Positions 1 through 8,900 of a stretch of 24,046 nucleotides of DNA are shown here, piece by piece. Origin of the DNA: a virus. The translations under genes and the position numbers were made by a program. Under the pieces are notes generated by a model. That model was not told the origin of the DNA, did no database searches, and was given only the letters and a program-made list of their open reading frames with translations. The DNA lies in IMG/VR virus record IMGVR_UViG_3300001450_000305, positions 1-24,046 of that record, one strand, 5' to 3'. Position 1 is the stretch's first letter; each line of letters opens with the position of its first letter.

Positions 1-383
1 TTAGCATCCCTTAGAGTTGCCTCCATGGACTTTATGCGGTCTCTGATGTACCCATTGCGAAAAGCAGCAGTTATTTTTCTCTGTGCTTCGCTTTGAAACG
101 CTCGCCTGACCCCAGCGTCTTTTGTCGCAAATACTATAATCTCCGCTCTGGCTTGGCTCAATTGTTTGGGGTTAATCTCTTCGGCGGTATTTTCAACAAC
201 GGGTAAGCCGAAGACGGCGGACGTTCTCTCGTTAAGAGTAGAATGATTTTCTTTGACATATTTTTCCCACTCAGTAAACTTAAACCCGTACTTCGCAGCA
301 ATTCTATTAATTTCTGTTTCGCCGGGTCGTCCGCCGCCGCCGCCGCCGGCACCTTCGGTCGGTACTGCTATTGGGATGCTCAT
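1..383 (-). CDS. Unidentified protein, 3' end outside window; probable baseplate-region gene
   Basis: An open frame starts at ATG 383-381 behind a strong AGGAGG-type site (391-397) and runs without a stop to base 1, giving 127 codons, so the gene is cut by the window edge. The N-terminus reads MSIPIAVPTEGAGGGGG, a short lead followed by five glycines encoded by GGC/GGA codons, which looks like a flexible linker. After it comes a charged, probably helical stretch containing FTEWEKYVKENHS and later RRAFQSEAQRKITAAF. I recognise no family. It follows the LysM-like baseplate gene by about 30 bases in the same operon, so a baseplate, hub or tail-associated role is likely from context only. T4-like hubs often carry lysozyme or peptidase domains further downstream in the protein, but nothing visible here shows one. 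Confidence 0.75.
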   Translation of the reverse strand, partial: MSIPIAVPTEGAGGGGGGRPGETEINRIAAKYGFKFTEWEKYVKENHSTLNERTSAVFGLPVVENTAEEINPKQLSQARAEIIVFATKDAGVRRAFQSEAQRKITAAFRNGYIRDRIKSMEATLRDA

Positions 384-414
384 TAAAAACGCCTCCTAGT
401 CACTTTTCAATCTC

Positions 415-753
415 CTAAAAGATAGCCAGAACGTCAGACAGGGGTTGCGGGACATAATATATGTCACCCACTTTAAAGTGAGCCTCTGTAGGTTTTTGGT
501 TGAACCAAGAAATGACCCACCAATATTCTGGCGAGCCGTAGTATTCATCGGCAATATTATACAACTTGTCAGTAGACCCCCACCGAAGCGGAACGGATTC
601 TAATTCTTGGAATTGCTCATCTGTAGGATAACCTATGATTGGAGTCTTAAATTGATAGGTCTGAGTCAGATCACGATCTTTAAAGAATACTTTTTTGTAC
701 TCTCTGTCATCATTGAAAAACAACTCTCTTTTGTCGTATCTAGAAAATGGCAT
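415..753 (-). CDS. LysM-like baseplate wedge protein, gp53-like
   Basis: This 112-residue protein has a C-terminal LysM-like segment at about residues 55-105: RWGSTDKLYNIADEYYGSP, then YWWVISWFNQKPTEAHFKVGD, then a closing YVPQPLSDVL strand. In T4, gp53 is a baseplate wedge component that carries a LysM-like domain, and this short protein has the same order of elements without the extra T4 regions. Here the domain most likely acts as a structural clamp in the baseplate rather than for peptidoglycan binding, though that is inference. Start ATG 753 follows GAGG, and the previous gene ends 2 bases upstream, so translation is probably coupled. It sits between a tube-initiator-like gene and the partial gene at the window edge, consistent with a baseplate cluster. 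Confidence 0.7.
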   Translation of the reverse strand: MPFSRYDKRELFFNDDREYKKVFFKDRDLTQTYQFKTPIIGYPTDEQFQELESVPLRWGSTDKLYNIADEYYGSPEYWWVISWFNQKPTEAHFKVGDIYYVPQPLSDVLAIF

Positions 754-755
754 TA

Positions 756-1610
756 CTATTTTGTCCTCTGTTCGCTTAGCGCTTCTCTGGTCGCAGCGTT
801 CGTCTGGGCACTATTAGCATCATTGCTGGGACGGGTTGCCGGCGGTGATATAACCGAGTCGCTAGGGGTAAAGTTTTCCACCGTCACAGTACTGTCGGTT
901 GGAGGGGTTGTGCGGTATGGGAAGTCGGAGCCAGCATTGTTCTTATCGGATCGAAAGCTAAACTTTGTCTTCTTAGATTTTCCTTGGCCGTCTCTATACT
1001 CAGTTATGTTTTGTTCCTTGCCCTTGATAAAACCCAATGGATGTTCGTGAAGAACAGTAAGTTCAAAATTTAGTCTAATTGTCTTAGGGATAACCACTGC
1101 GATGCCAGCCTCCGTAGTGCCATAAAAAGTTCCCTCTTCTGTCAGGGGATCCATTGTAAACCCATTTACATATCCCAAAAGAGGTCCACCGAGTTCAGAG
1201 TTCTGTATTAAATTAAGATAACCAACCTTCATTAGTGGCCCCATATTCATAGTTGTAGCACCAGATCTTTTTGTATACAAAGGATACAACATTTGCATAA
1301 GAGTATTAACTTTTTGTAGGTTTTGAGAGCCTCGTTCCATTGATTCTGCGGGGATTATCCAAGACACAGAAATTGCTCGTCTTGTGCCGGCAAAAGTTGC
1401 AATAGGGTCCATTCTACCAAAGACTTGTTCGGCGCTCCACTCGGAAGTGTATGCATCACTGAAGTTTTCTAAAAACGCTGGGAACTCAACATAGCGACCT
1501 GTTGGGACATGCTCTAAGCTTAAGACATAACCCTCTTGTTCAAGTTGAGAGATGCCGAGTGTTCCGACATTCCCCTGTTTCCAAAGCGGAACTGGTGTTC
1601 TGGTAGCCAT
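756..1610 (-). CDS. Baseplate / tail-tube initiator-like protein
   Basis: A 284-residue protein with a conserved-looking core at about residues 30-190: an FPAFLENFSDAYTSEWSAE segment, then VFGRMDPIATFAGTRRAIS, then VNTLMQMLYPLY, and later LNFELTVLHEHPLGF. This resembles tube-fold baseplate proteins of contractile tails, which cap or initiate the inner tube (the T4 gp48/gp54 role), and I read it as such by pattern and position only. The last 80 residues or so are polar, rich in Ser, Thr, Asn and Pro, and look disordered. ATG 1610 has a strong GGGAGGG site. It lies directly downstream of the tape measure and upstream of the gp53-like gene, where tube-proximal baseplate genes are expected. A hub or LysM-adaptor role is the main alternative. 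Confidence 0.55.
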   Translation of the reverse strand: MATRTPVPLWKQGNVGTLGISQLEQEGYVLSLEHVPTGRYVEFPAFLENFSDAYTSEWSAEQVFGRMDPIATFAGTRRAISVSWIIPAESMERGSQNLQKVNTLMQMLYPLYTKRSGATTMNMGPLMKVGYLNLIQNSELGGPLLGYVNGFTMDPLTEEGTFYGTTEAGIAVVIPKTIRLNFELTVLHEHPLGFIKGKEQNITEYRDGQGKSKKTKFSFRSDKNNAGSDFPYRTTPPTDSTVTVENFTPSDSVISPPATRPSNDANSAQTNAATREALSEQRTK

Positions 1611-1636
1611 GTTTTTAACCCTCCCGAGATTCTAAC

Positions 1637-3814
1637 TTAAGGTCTTGAAACGCCATAACCACCACCCAGTGCTGTAGAGTCAGCAGTCTTTACACTATAC
1701 GATCTACTGGCTCTACCAATCTCTTTTGAGTTAAGCTGGATAGATGAGTTCAACTCTATAGCGCTGGGTGTCATTGCCTGTCCTGCGCCAATAACTGCCC
1801 GCACCACCTTCTCCATCAAAGAGTTATCTTGAGCAGATTTAGTTGCTGCCGCAGCGAGCGTAATCTGCTGGACTACTTCCTTCAGGTGTCCTACATCCTC
1901 TGCTTTAATCTTTGTCGTTAGTTCGATTACCTTGCCCATATTTGCAAGACCCTCGGAAGCCTCTGAGATGTCTCCCGCCAAAGAGTCGCCGATTGTTGCA
2001 ATGGCAAGAGTCAAAGCAGTCAAACCTATCAAGGCAAGAGGGTTGCCGAGAACACTGCTAGCAGCAGCCAAGGCAACCATTGCTGAAGCAAGTGCCAAAA
2101 CCCCCACAGAAACAGCATATATTTTTTCTGGTGCCAGTTCAGCCAACTGAGATATGAAAGTACTAAATCCGGAGAGGACCATAGTTATACCCTCACCCAG
2201 CATCTTAAATCCGAAGCCTGCGGCTGCGATCCCCACGCCAACGAGGGCAAGGGATGCGGCGATTGGTAAAAGTGCCACACCCAACTTACCGAAGCCGGGA
2301 GCGGCGACACTAGCAGAGGCTCCGGCACGAGCCACTCCGGCCCCAGCGGATCCGGCGGCTTTATCCGTGGCAGCAAACAACCCAGCTATCAAAGTAAATG
2401 GCACCGCCAATAGTTTCACGGCACCAACAAAAGCTGCAATCGATTTAACTACTGCAAAAAAAGCAACGCCCATTGCAATCACTTTTATAACCCCGCTCTC
2501 AGCTATGATCCTAATAAAGTCTGTTGTATTCTCTATTAGAGGTCCCAAGCCGATGACAACATTTTCTATTGCTACCTTAAATTTTTGCATCGCAGTTGTC
2601 ATTGACTCTGCTCTTTCGTCAATACCTTTTTGTTCTCGTTGGTATTTTCTTAGCGCTACTGGGTCTCCAAACATTCTTCGGGCCATATCAACATCAACAC
2701 CCATCGCTCGTGCAATTGCTTGTTTCTCACGACGGTCCATATCATCAAAGTTTTTGCCTCGCATCTGGAACTCATTCCTGAGGATCTTAATTCTGTCTGC
2801 CTCTGAAGCAGCCATAAGTTCTACAGAGTTTAATCTAAGTCCGATCTGGGCATTTAGGCGACCCGCAATATCAGCCGCACCTTCGAAAGTATCGAAAAGA
2901 TCTGCCATGGCAAACGCCTCTTGGACCCCCATACCCATTTTACGAGCTTCTTTGGCAAGTTCTTTAAATTGTTTTGTGCCTAGTTTGCCGTACTTCGCCA
3001 GAGAGCCACTCAAAGCATTGAAGTCCCCTATCAACTGACTAGCAGGAAGACCCAGACTCTGCCCAAGTCTGTCAAACTCAATAGCCGCATTACTAGCCGA
3101 CGAAGTACTTAATCCCATTCCTCGTGTTAAAGCGTCTAACGCTTGCCCAGTAGTAGCAGCGTCAACTCCCATAGCAGACAGCAACGCTGTCGTCTGAGCA
3201 AGTTCCGCACGAGCATAACCAGAAGAAGCAGCGAACAAAGTCATATTAGAAGCTAAAGAACCAACTATTTCCGACGACTCGGCTATGCCTATACCAAGAC
3301 TGTCGTTATTCATCGCTAGGGTTTTCATATCCCCAGATAGTGCTCTGGTATATCCTGATGTCTTAGCTAACGATACTTGAGCCGCATCAAAAGATTGAGC
3401 GATACCAACTACTGTAGACGCAAGTCCTTTTAGACTTGTTAGGTCTTGGAAGTTAACTCCAGTTATATCTTGTACAAGCCCATATATGTCACCATATATT
3501 TCTTTTATTTTCTCGACTCGTTTTTCTTGCTCAGCTAATGACTTGTTTTGATCTTCTATAGCAGTAGACTTATCTTCTTCTGCTTGAACTGATGCCTGTA
3601 AAGCTTCTATCGTTTTTTGGTCAAGTTTAGATCCTGCCAGCTTCTTTTGGACAATCTCGTCCTCAAGTTCAGCACCAGCCCTAAGCAGATCGACAATCTG
3701 CTGGGCATCTTTGGCTCTTCCTTTGCTGAGTTTTTTATCTTGTAAAAGTTGCTCAGTGACTTGCTTCTGAAGCGCTAACTGTCTTTCTAATACTTTTGTT
3801 GGATCATCAGCCAT
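1637..3814 (-). CDS. Tail tape measure protein
   Basis: At 725 residues this is the second largest protein here and has the usual tape-measure architecture. Residues 1 to about 110 are charged and coiled-coil-like (for example VLERQLALQKQVTEQLLQDK). The middle, about 120-420, is rich in Ala, Gly, Ser and Leu with helical repeats. About 430-620 holds several long hydrophobic stretches (around GVAFFAVVKSIAAFVGAVKL, LALVGVGIAAAGFGF and ALASAMVALAAASSV), and the tail end is polar. Tape measures set tail length inside the tube and are ejected with DNA; T4 gp29 is about 590 residues. At roughly 0.15 nm per residue this would permit a tail near 110 nm, an estimate only. It follows the chaperone-like frameshift locus, the standard position for a tape measure. 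ATG 3814 has AAGGAT upstream. Confidence 0.85.
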   Translation of the reverse strand: MADDPTKVLERQLALQKQVTEQLLQDKKLSKGRAKDAQQIVDLLRAGAELEDEIVQKKLAGSKLDQKTIEALQASVQAEEDKSTAIEDQNKSLAEQEKRVEKIKEIYGDIYGLVQDITGVNFQDLTSLKGLASTVVGIAQSFDAAQVSLAKTSGYTRALSGDMKTLAMNNDSLGIGIAESSEIVGSLASNMTLFAASSGYARAELAQTTALLSAMGVDAATTGQALDALTRGMGLSTSSASNAAIEFDRLGQSLGLPASQLIGDFNALSGSLAKYGKLGTKQFKELAKEARKMGMGVQEAFAMADLFDTFEGAADIAGRLNAQIGLRLNSVELMAASEADRIKILRNEFQMRGKNFDDMDRREKQAIARAMGVDVDMARRMFGDPVALRKYQREQKGIDERAESMTTAMQKFKVAIENVVIGLGPLIENTTDFIRIIAESGVIKVIAMGVAFFAVVKSIAAFVGAVKLLAVPFTLIAGLFAATDKAAGSAGAGVARAGASASVAAPGFGKLGVALLPIAASLALVGVGIAAAGFGFKMLGEGITMVLSGFSTFISQLAELAPEKIYAVSVGVLALASAMVALAAASSVLGNPLALIGLTALTLAIATIGDSLAGDISEASEGLANMGKVIELTTKIKAEDVGHLKEVVQQITLAAAATKSAQDNSLMEKVVRAVIGAGQAMTPSAIELNSSIQLNSKEIGRASRSYSVKTADSTALGGGYGVSRP

Positions 3815-3832
3815 TTACATCTTATCCTTAGA

Positions 3833-4168
3833 TCAGTTGCGAATTGGCCAATTAATCTTAGCTTCCCGCTCAAAACGTTTAATAGCAACATCAAGCTTGG
3901 ATTTCTGCTTATAAGTCATGGGATCATCAAGACCATACTTCTTGATGTATTCCATATATCTTTTTTCGTTCACTAAAGCATCAGTGAATCTTTCAATCTC
4001 AATTTTATTTCCACGCACACGAACAGGAATCCGGCGACCCTTAAACATCTTAGATAAAAGGTACTGTATCCAAGCCGCAAAAACATAAAGAATATTTTCG
4101 TTCAATTCACCACGCCTTGCAGCGCCGAGATCAAACACCATCTCCTTTAATTCGTCTTCTGAGAGCAT
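3833..4168 (-). CDS. Small unknown protein between tail chaperone and tape measure
   Basis: A 111-residue protein with no family I recognise. It is charged and probably mainly helical: an acidic start (MLSEDELKEMVFDLGAARRG), an aromatic/hydrophobic helix LYVFAAWIQYLLSKMFKGRR, a possible strand pair RIPVRVRGNKIEIERF, and a basic C-terminal half. There is no signal peptide. The hydrophobic helix is short and flanked by basic residues, so it more likely packs in a soluble protein than crosses a membrane. It has its own good ribosome-binding site (GGAGGAA) and ends 18 bases before the tape measure start. A role in tape-measure folding or tail-tube initiation is inferred from place only. Confidence 0.75.
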   Translation of the reverse strand: MLSEDELKEMVFDLGAARRGELNENILYVFAAWIQYLLSKMFKGRRIPVRVRGNKIEIERFTDALVNEKRYMEYIKKYGLDDPMTYKQKSKLDVAIKRFEREAKINWPIRN

Positions 4169-4231
4169 TTCTGTTCCTCCAAAAAAATACGTGTGCTCAA
4201 TAAGTAGTTAATTGGATAGAATAATGAAGTT

Positions 4232-4435
4232 TTATCTGCTACCTGATTTACTACGAGAAAGAGCCGACTCATGCTGCTTCACTTCTTCTTCTTTTTGTTT
4301 TGATAACCTTCTCAAGAACCAGCGGCGAAGAACAACAGGTAAATTATAAACTTCGAAAAAGCTCCAGCTTCCATAATATTTTAATTGAAAAAATTCTTCG
4401 TGTATCGCTTCTTTATATTCGTCACTTAGGCCAAA
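4232..4435 (-). CDS. +1-frame extension of the tail chaperone, probably made by frameshifting
   Basis: The frame one base forward of the gp26-like gene is open across the overlap and to a TAA at 4232, adding 66 residues after the FF encoded in the T run: GLSDEYKEAIHEEFFQLKYY, then SWSFFEVYNLPVVLRRWFLR, then a Lys/Glu-rich end. It reads like a real helical protein domain. I find no credible independent start: there is no ATG in this frame. The only start that would keep the domain is a TTG at 4495 without a Shine-Dalgarno sequence, deep inside the upstream coding region, while a GTG falls too late and would cut the domain. The simplest reading is a 348-residue fusion, like lambda GT. The start given here is the first codon that could belong to the extension. 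A miscounted homopolymer in the assembly would instead make this the ordinary C-terminus of a single gene. Confidence 0.65.
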   Translation of the reverse strand, partial: FGLSDEYKEAIHEEFFQLKYYGSWSFFEVYNLPVVLRRWFLRRLSKQKEEEVKQHESALSRSKSGSR

Positions 4436-5279
4436 AAAAGTCCGCAGTGAGCGGCACCTCCATGTCAGCAGAATAGCCGCAAGAGTTGCACTCAAAAGTT
4501 TGCGATAAATCGATGTTTGGAACTATTTTTCCATAAAAGGTTCTCAAGAATCGAGAATCTCTAGCTGGCATAGTTTGTATAAAGGACTTAAGATTGAAGA
4601 CATCCTGACTTCCATTAACAGAAACGATAAAAGCCTGAAATTGATCCGTCAGGGTAGTGTCCCCGATCTTTCTTCTCGCCTTTCTCTCTGCCTCTTTGTA
4701 AAGCTTCATCTCGTCAGCGCCGTTCAAGAGACGGCACTCAACCACCGCCTTACTTAGGGGCAATGTCACAGAAAATGTGTTATACCCCGTCTGCTCTCCG
4801 TCATATAATTCTAGAGCAGACTGTGTCTCTGAAACTTTGACATCTTCAAGACTAAAGGAGAAGTCCTCCGCTGTATCACAGGACGGACAAGTAACCTTTG
4901 TCTCATACTCAGGCCCATATCCAGTAATGCGGGCTGCTACGATCAGGGCGTTCTTGTCGCCAACAAGAAAAGTATCTAGATTGAGGTCCTTATCAACAAG
5001 AAGGTTCTTGAGAAGACGGTCGATAACGACACCTTCTTTTATAAGAGATCTAGAAGTAAGTATGTCTTCTTCTTTCGCTGTCATATAGCGAATTTCTACT
5101 GACTCCTTGTTATGGAGAGGATGACTCTCAGCATAAAACTTACCCCGGCTTGGTAAGCTGACAAACTCAGTAGGAACCGACCAGTTAAAGGTGGCTCCTT
5201 CTGAGTTGTTTGTTGTCGCAATTGGGGCGGGAGTCTCGTCCACCACAGGGGCGGATGCCCGGTCTTCATTTCTGCTCAT
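4422..5279 (-). CDS. gp26-like baseplate hub / tail assembly chaperone with zinc site
   Basis: This 285-residue protein resembles the T4 gp26 family of baseplate-hub assembly proteins. Recognisable elements are FNWSVPTEFVSLPSRGKFYA (about 31-50), the segment EIRYMTAKEEDILTSRSLIK (about 62-81), and two Cys pairs, CPSC at 131-134 and CNSC at 264-267, which together can form one zinc site. The N-terminal 30 residues are polar and probably disordered. It lies directly after the tail tube gene and before the tape measure, the position where other long-tailed phages encode tail assembly chaperones. Its last codons, GAC TTT TTT TGG CCT AAG TGA, contain a run of seven T, and the +1 frame there continues for 66 residues. 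ATG 5279 follows AAGGG. Whether it is a virion component or only a chaperone cannot be decided from sequence. Confidence 0.75.
   Translation of the reverse strand: MSRNEDRASAPVVDETPAPIATTNNSEGATFNWSVPTEFVSLPSRGKFYAESHPLHNKESVEIRYMTAKEEDILTSRSLIKEGVVIDRLLKNLLVDKDLNLDTFLVGDKNALIVAARITGYGPEYETKVTCPSCDTAEDFSFSLEDVKVSETQSALELYDGEQTGYNTFSVTLPLSKAVVECRLLNGADEMKLYKEAERKARRKIGDTTLTDQFQAFIVSVNGSQDVFNLKSFIQTMPARDSRFLRTFYGKIVPNIDLSQTFECNSCGYSADMEVPLTADFFWPK
4433..4439 (-). other. T7 slippery run, probable +1 frameshift or transcriptional slippage site
   Basis: On the coding strand the end of the gp26-like gene reads GAC TTT TTT TGG CCT AAG TGA. A Phe tRNA on the second TTT can move one base forward and pair perfectly with another TTT. 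The zero-frame codon waiting in the A site is TGG, read by a single tRNA, which could promote the slip; the next codon is then GGC in the extension frame. Loss of one U by RNA polymerase slippage on the seven-base run would give the same product. A minus-one shift would instead meet TAA two codons later, so it is not productive. Confidence 0.55.
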
Positions 5280-5344
5280 TTTGTAACCCTTCTTTTAAAG
5301 AAACTAACACACAAAGAAAATTTTGTTAATTTAACTTATTTCCC

Positions 5345-5899
5345 TTATCTGATTGCAGGTGGACCAGCAGTTCGGCCCTTAGTCCTAAGCTCTGCCCAGT
5401 CGAATGCTAGTTCTAAACTTATTTCATTCATTTCGTCAGAGGTATAATCAAGCTGACCACCAAAATCGATGCTAACCATAAATGGATTTATTAGGGTCCA
5501 AGTCTCAATTGGATCCCCCTCATCATCAAGTTGTTGAATCTGAATTCTGCCGATGGCCTCTGAGGCTTTTTTCTTACTGAGGCTTGATTTAGCACCCTGT
5601 TGGGTAGTGGGATACCTATAGCCCGAAACGCCCAAACGTTGCAAAAACTCATAAGCCAGATCTGGATCAACCGGATCGATTAATGTTAGGGTGATATTGT
5701 CCCAAGTAACACGACCGGGATACTTAAAAGTATGATCCAAGTAAGAGTGCTCTACCACACTAACATTTGCCTTTGGCTTTGTAGCGGTCTTAACGGTCCA
5801 GATAGGGATAGCCTCCCCTTGACCGTTTAGTTGTACCGCAAAACGATAACGTCGTTTAGGGTCGGTATTAACGTTTGACCAGAAAAGATCAGCAGCCAT
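5345..5899 (-). CDS. Tail tube protein, gp19-like
   Basis: The protein has 184 residues, slightly longer than T4 gp19 (163), and shows the tube fold pattern: an early FAVQLNGQGEAIPIWTVKTA strand pair, the long loop KANVSVVEHSYLDHTFKYPG, then VTWDNITLTLIDPVDPDLAY and a C-terminal INPFMVSIDFGGQLDYTSDE, NEISLELAFDWAEL. The strand IPIWTVKTATKP followed by PGRVTWDNITLTLID is typical of tube subunits in contractile tails. It would polymerise as hexameric rings inside the sheath. It lies directly downstream of the sheath gene, the conserved 18-19 order, with a clear AGGAG site before ATG 5899. Confidence 0.9.
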   Translation of the reverse strand: MAADLFWSNVNTDPKRRYRFAVQLNGQGEAIPIWTVKTATKPKANVSVVEHSYLDHTFKYPGRVTWDNITLTLIDPVDPDLAYEFLQRLGVSGYRYPTTQQGAKSSLSKKKASEAIGRIQIQQLDDEGDPIETWTLINPFMVSIDFGGQLDYTSDEMNEISLELAFDWAELRTKGRTAGPPAIR

Positions 5900-5944
5900 T
5901 ATATGTTTCTCCTTGATATATTATATAGTGCATTATAACTTTTC

Positions 5945-8900
5945 TTAGTCCTCAAAAGAAGCCCCGCTGTTTGTAACAACGAAGTCAATAGCGAAGAACT
6001 CTGCCGTGCGGGTAGGCTTGACCAAGAGCTTAGCATAAATAATGTTACGATCTACAAGATCAGGCGTTGTAGTGGTTTCATCTAAGATTAGACGGAAATC
6101 GTCAACACCGAACTGAGACTTGACAGAGTCCAACACCGGAGTAGCCTGAGCTAAAAATGCATTCCAAGTCTCTTGTGTATTCGCTCGGAAGAGAAGACGA
6201 GAGGCTATGAAGGAAATTTCACGCTTCAAGAAGATCATCAATCGACGAACGTTAATTCTATCAAGTGCTGAACTCGTTTGTTGCAAGGTTTTCTGCCCAA
6301 AGATCACAATGCCTTCGGCTGGGAACTTAGCGATGGGGTTAATGCCCACATCATACAAAGAGTCTCTTTCTGAAGAGGTCAGGCGGCGGCTAACATCAAG
6401 AACCGGAATTCCTGCTGCGCCTTCGCTTAGTCCACCTCGGGCAAAGCCTGCGGGGGCGTACCAAGGTGCAGCATTGCGATCCGTGGTAGAAAGGGCACCC
6501 AAGGCTGCAACAGAAGGTGGGCAGTAAACAAGACGGTTAGAAACCGGATCTTGCACCAGAACCCAAGGATAGTATGTTGCAGCATAGCTGCTGTCAATGT
6601 TTCTATCTTTCAGTCCGTCAACTACCTGTTGCACAGTGAAGTTGTTTCTCACAGCAGCACTTGCTGTACTCTCCGTATCAGGTGTGTAAACGTTTTGCAA
6701 ATCGATGATTGCTAAAGCATCGCCACGCTCTTCTACAGTATCTACTAGGAAGTCTGTCACTGCGTTTTGGGTTACACCGGGGACAGAGATCAAGTTGTAT
6801 TGGTTCTGTTCTGAGTCTGATACAATATTTATTGCTCTCTTCAGAGTTTCTAACTGATAACTTTCTGTTTCTTTTGTGACACCTTCGAAAGTAGAGTTAG
6901 AGAGACGGAAAGGGTCTCGCTCGGTTACATCAAAGCCATCAAAACCACCGTGTAACAATGTGGTAAAGCGGTCGTATCCGGCATCTAGAGTACCCGTATA
7001 ACTTGCTCTATGCATTGAGATACTTTGTCCGTTTGCCCGGTTTCCATAAGAATATGTTCCGCTCTGAGCAATATTGCTATTTGCTACAAATGAGCCAGAA
7101 ACATCATCTAGTGAGAATACCCACGAGATGGCCAATGGTGAAGTAGTAGCACTTCCAGACTCGCCCTGTGGCATATTGAGAAGACCATCACGATAACTTC
7201 CACTAGAAGCGACATCGAAATCGGTCGAAGCGGGGTTAGTATGAACCGAAGTAAATGCAGCATTTCGCACTCTCAGCCAATCCGATGTGTCAGTATTATA
7301 GGTTGTGTCAGTTGAGCTTAGACCAGTCCAAGCACCCCAGTAAACATTTTCATTAGTCTTAGGTGAACCCCAAGCGCTCTGTTTTCTGAGTGGTACAGAT
7401 GGGAAAACAATTGACCCAGTATAGTGAAGACCGACAGCATTTGCAAGTGCAGCCTGTCCGGGACCAGCAGTACCACTCAAGCTGATAACTTGTTGGGTAG
7501 CAGCCGAATTGCCACCCATTTTACCATACTCAGAAGGATTACCACCAGCCACCATAGAGTTGTTGGTACCCATTGAGGCGGACCTATATCTTTCGTGAGC
7601 CTTTAGTCCGGGTCTGGCGTTTGGCAATAAGCCACTTCCGCTAATGAATGTTACGTTTCTGTACTGAAGAGGTCCGAAGACGCCGAAAGGTAACAGTCTT
7701 GCGTCAAGACCGCCTCGGTCGAGGTCGGCGTCCATCTCTACACGAACATATTTTGATCTATTTTCAAATCGACCATACTGACGATTCGCTTGGTCAACTT
7801 CGCTGTAAGCCTCATATTTATCTCCGATTCGGATGGCGATATAATTTGGCGAGGCAGGATTTAGACTTAAATTGTCAAATCGTTCCAGAACGACCTGTCG
7901 ATTATCTTTATCTGTTATCTTTCTTACGACAACACTAAAGCTTCCGTATGCCTTGACATTGCCTCGTGGGGCTTTTATCTTTTCAACAGATATTTTAATT
8001 TCTTTCTGTACGCTTTCGCCGGCAGTAAGTGCCTCAAGGCGGAAAAGCTTTTGTTGGTTCTTAGCTTCATATGTGCCAAAGTTTGTTGACAAATCCTGAC
8101 CGATATAAAACCCAGTAGAGGCACGAGTTGCACCAAACTGGAAGCTGTGCTGGTCTTGTGTTGTGTCTTTCTGATTAACCATTGGCAAAATGACTGCGTG
8201 CAGCCCATTGCTTGGAGAAAATGCAGAATGCGAAACATTCACCATAACACCGATAGATGTTTCTTCTCTTTTGACAATCTGGTTAGCAAAAGATTCGCCA
8301 ACCCAGAACTTACCACCCAAACTTGAAGTTCTAGATGCATCTGTAGAAATTGATGCATTTGTTAAAGTTGGGTTTGTATTTAATACGTTTCTAATGTAAT
8401 TATCTTTATTGCGGTCTAAACTAACTGTTGTAGTTTCTAAATTTGCCGCTGTACCATCTTTAGAGAAGCCGATACCAATATTTCCGTCCGGGAATACATA
8501 AAGGTCGCCGGCAGAACCTGTGCTCGTACCGAACGTTCCATTGTTTCTGGCTCCAGACAAGACAACACGTCCAGACTCTAGATAGAATGTAGCCGCCAAC
8601 GCTCCCGTAACAGCACTCTTGCTCTGAAGACTAGCTGATGGAAAGACAACAAGTCCCCAAGCGCCGCCATCATTGACTGTTGTGCTCTTAGTCTTTACAC
8701 CAGCTTTATACCCAGCTTTACCAGTGGATGTGGCGCTAGAGTTCTGCACCCCAACAAGACGAACAAAGGTCAGGGGAGCATTGTTCGCAAGATAAGCCTG
8801 CGCAGCTAATGCACCATAGGTTGGAGAAGTCAGGTTGCCTTCTCTGGCAATATCTACTGCCTCAGGTCCAGCAACAGGCTCACCAAAAGTTTGAACAAAG

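Noticed and set aside
2154-3038. Long open frame on the plus strand (294 codons)
   Set aside because: It lies wholly inside the tape measure gene on the other strand; its Pro/Ala/Ser-rich product has no family features and reflects the Ala/Gly-rich codons of the real gene.
4232-4495. Independent 87-residue gene starting at TTG 4495
   Set aside because: The start is a TTG with no Shine-Dalgarno sequence deep inside the upstream gene, and the first 20 residues are an out-of-frame reading of that gene's zinc region; a frameshifted extension explains the frame better.
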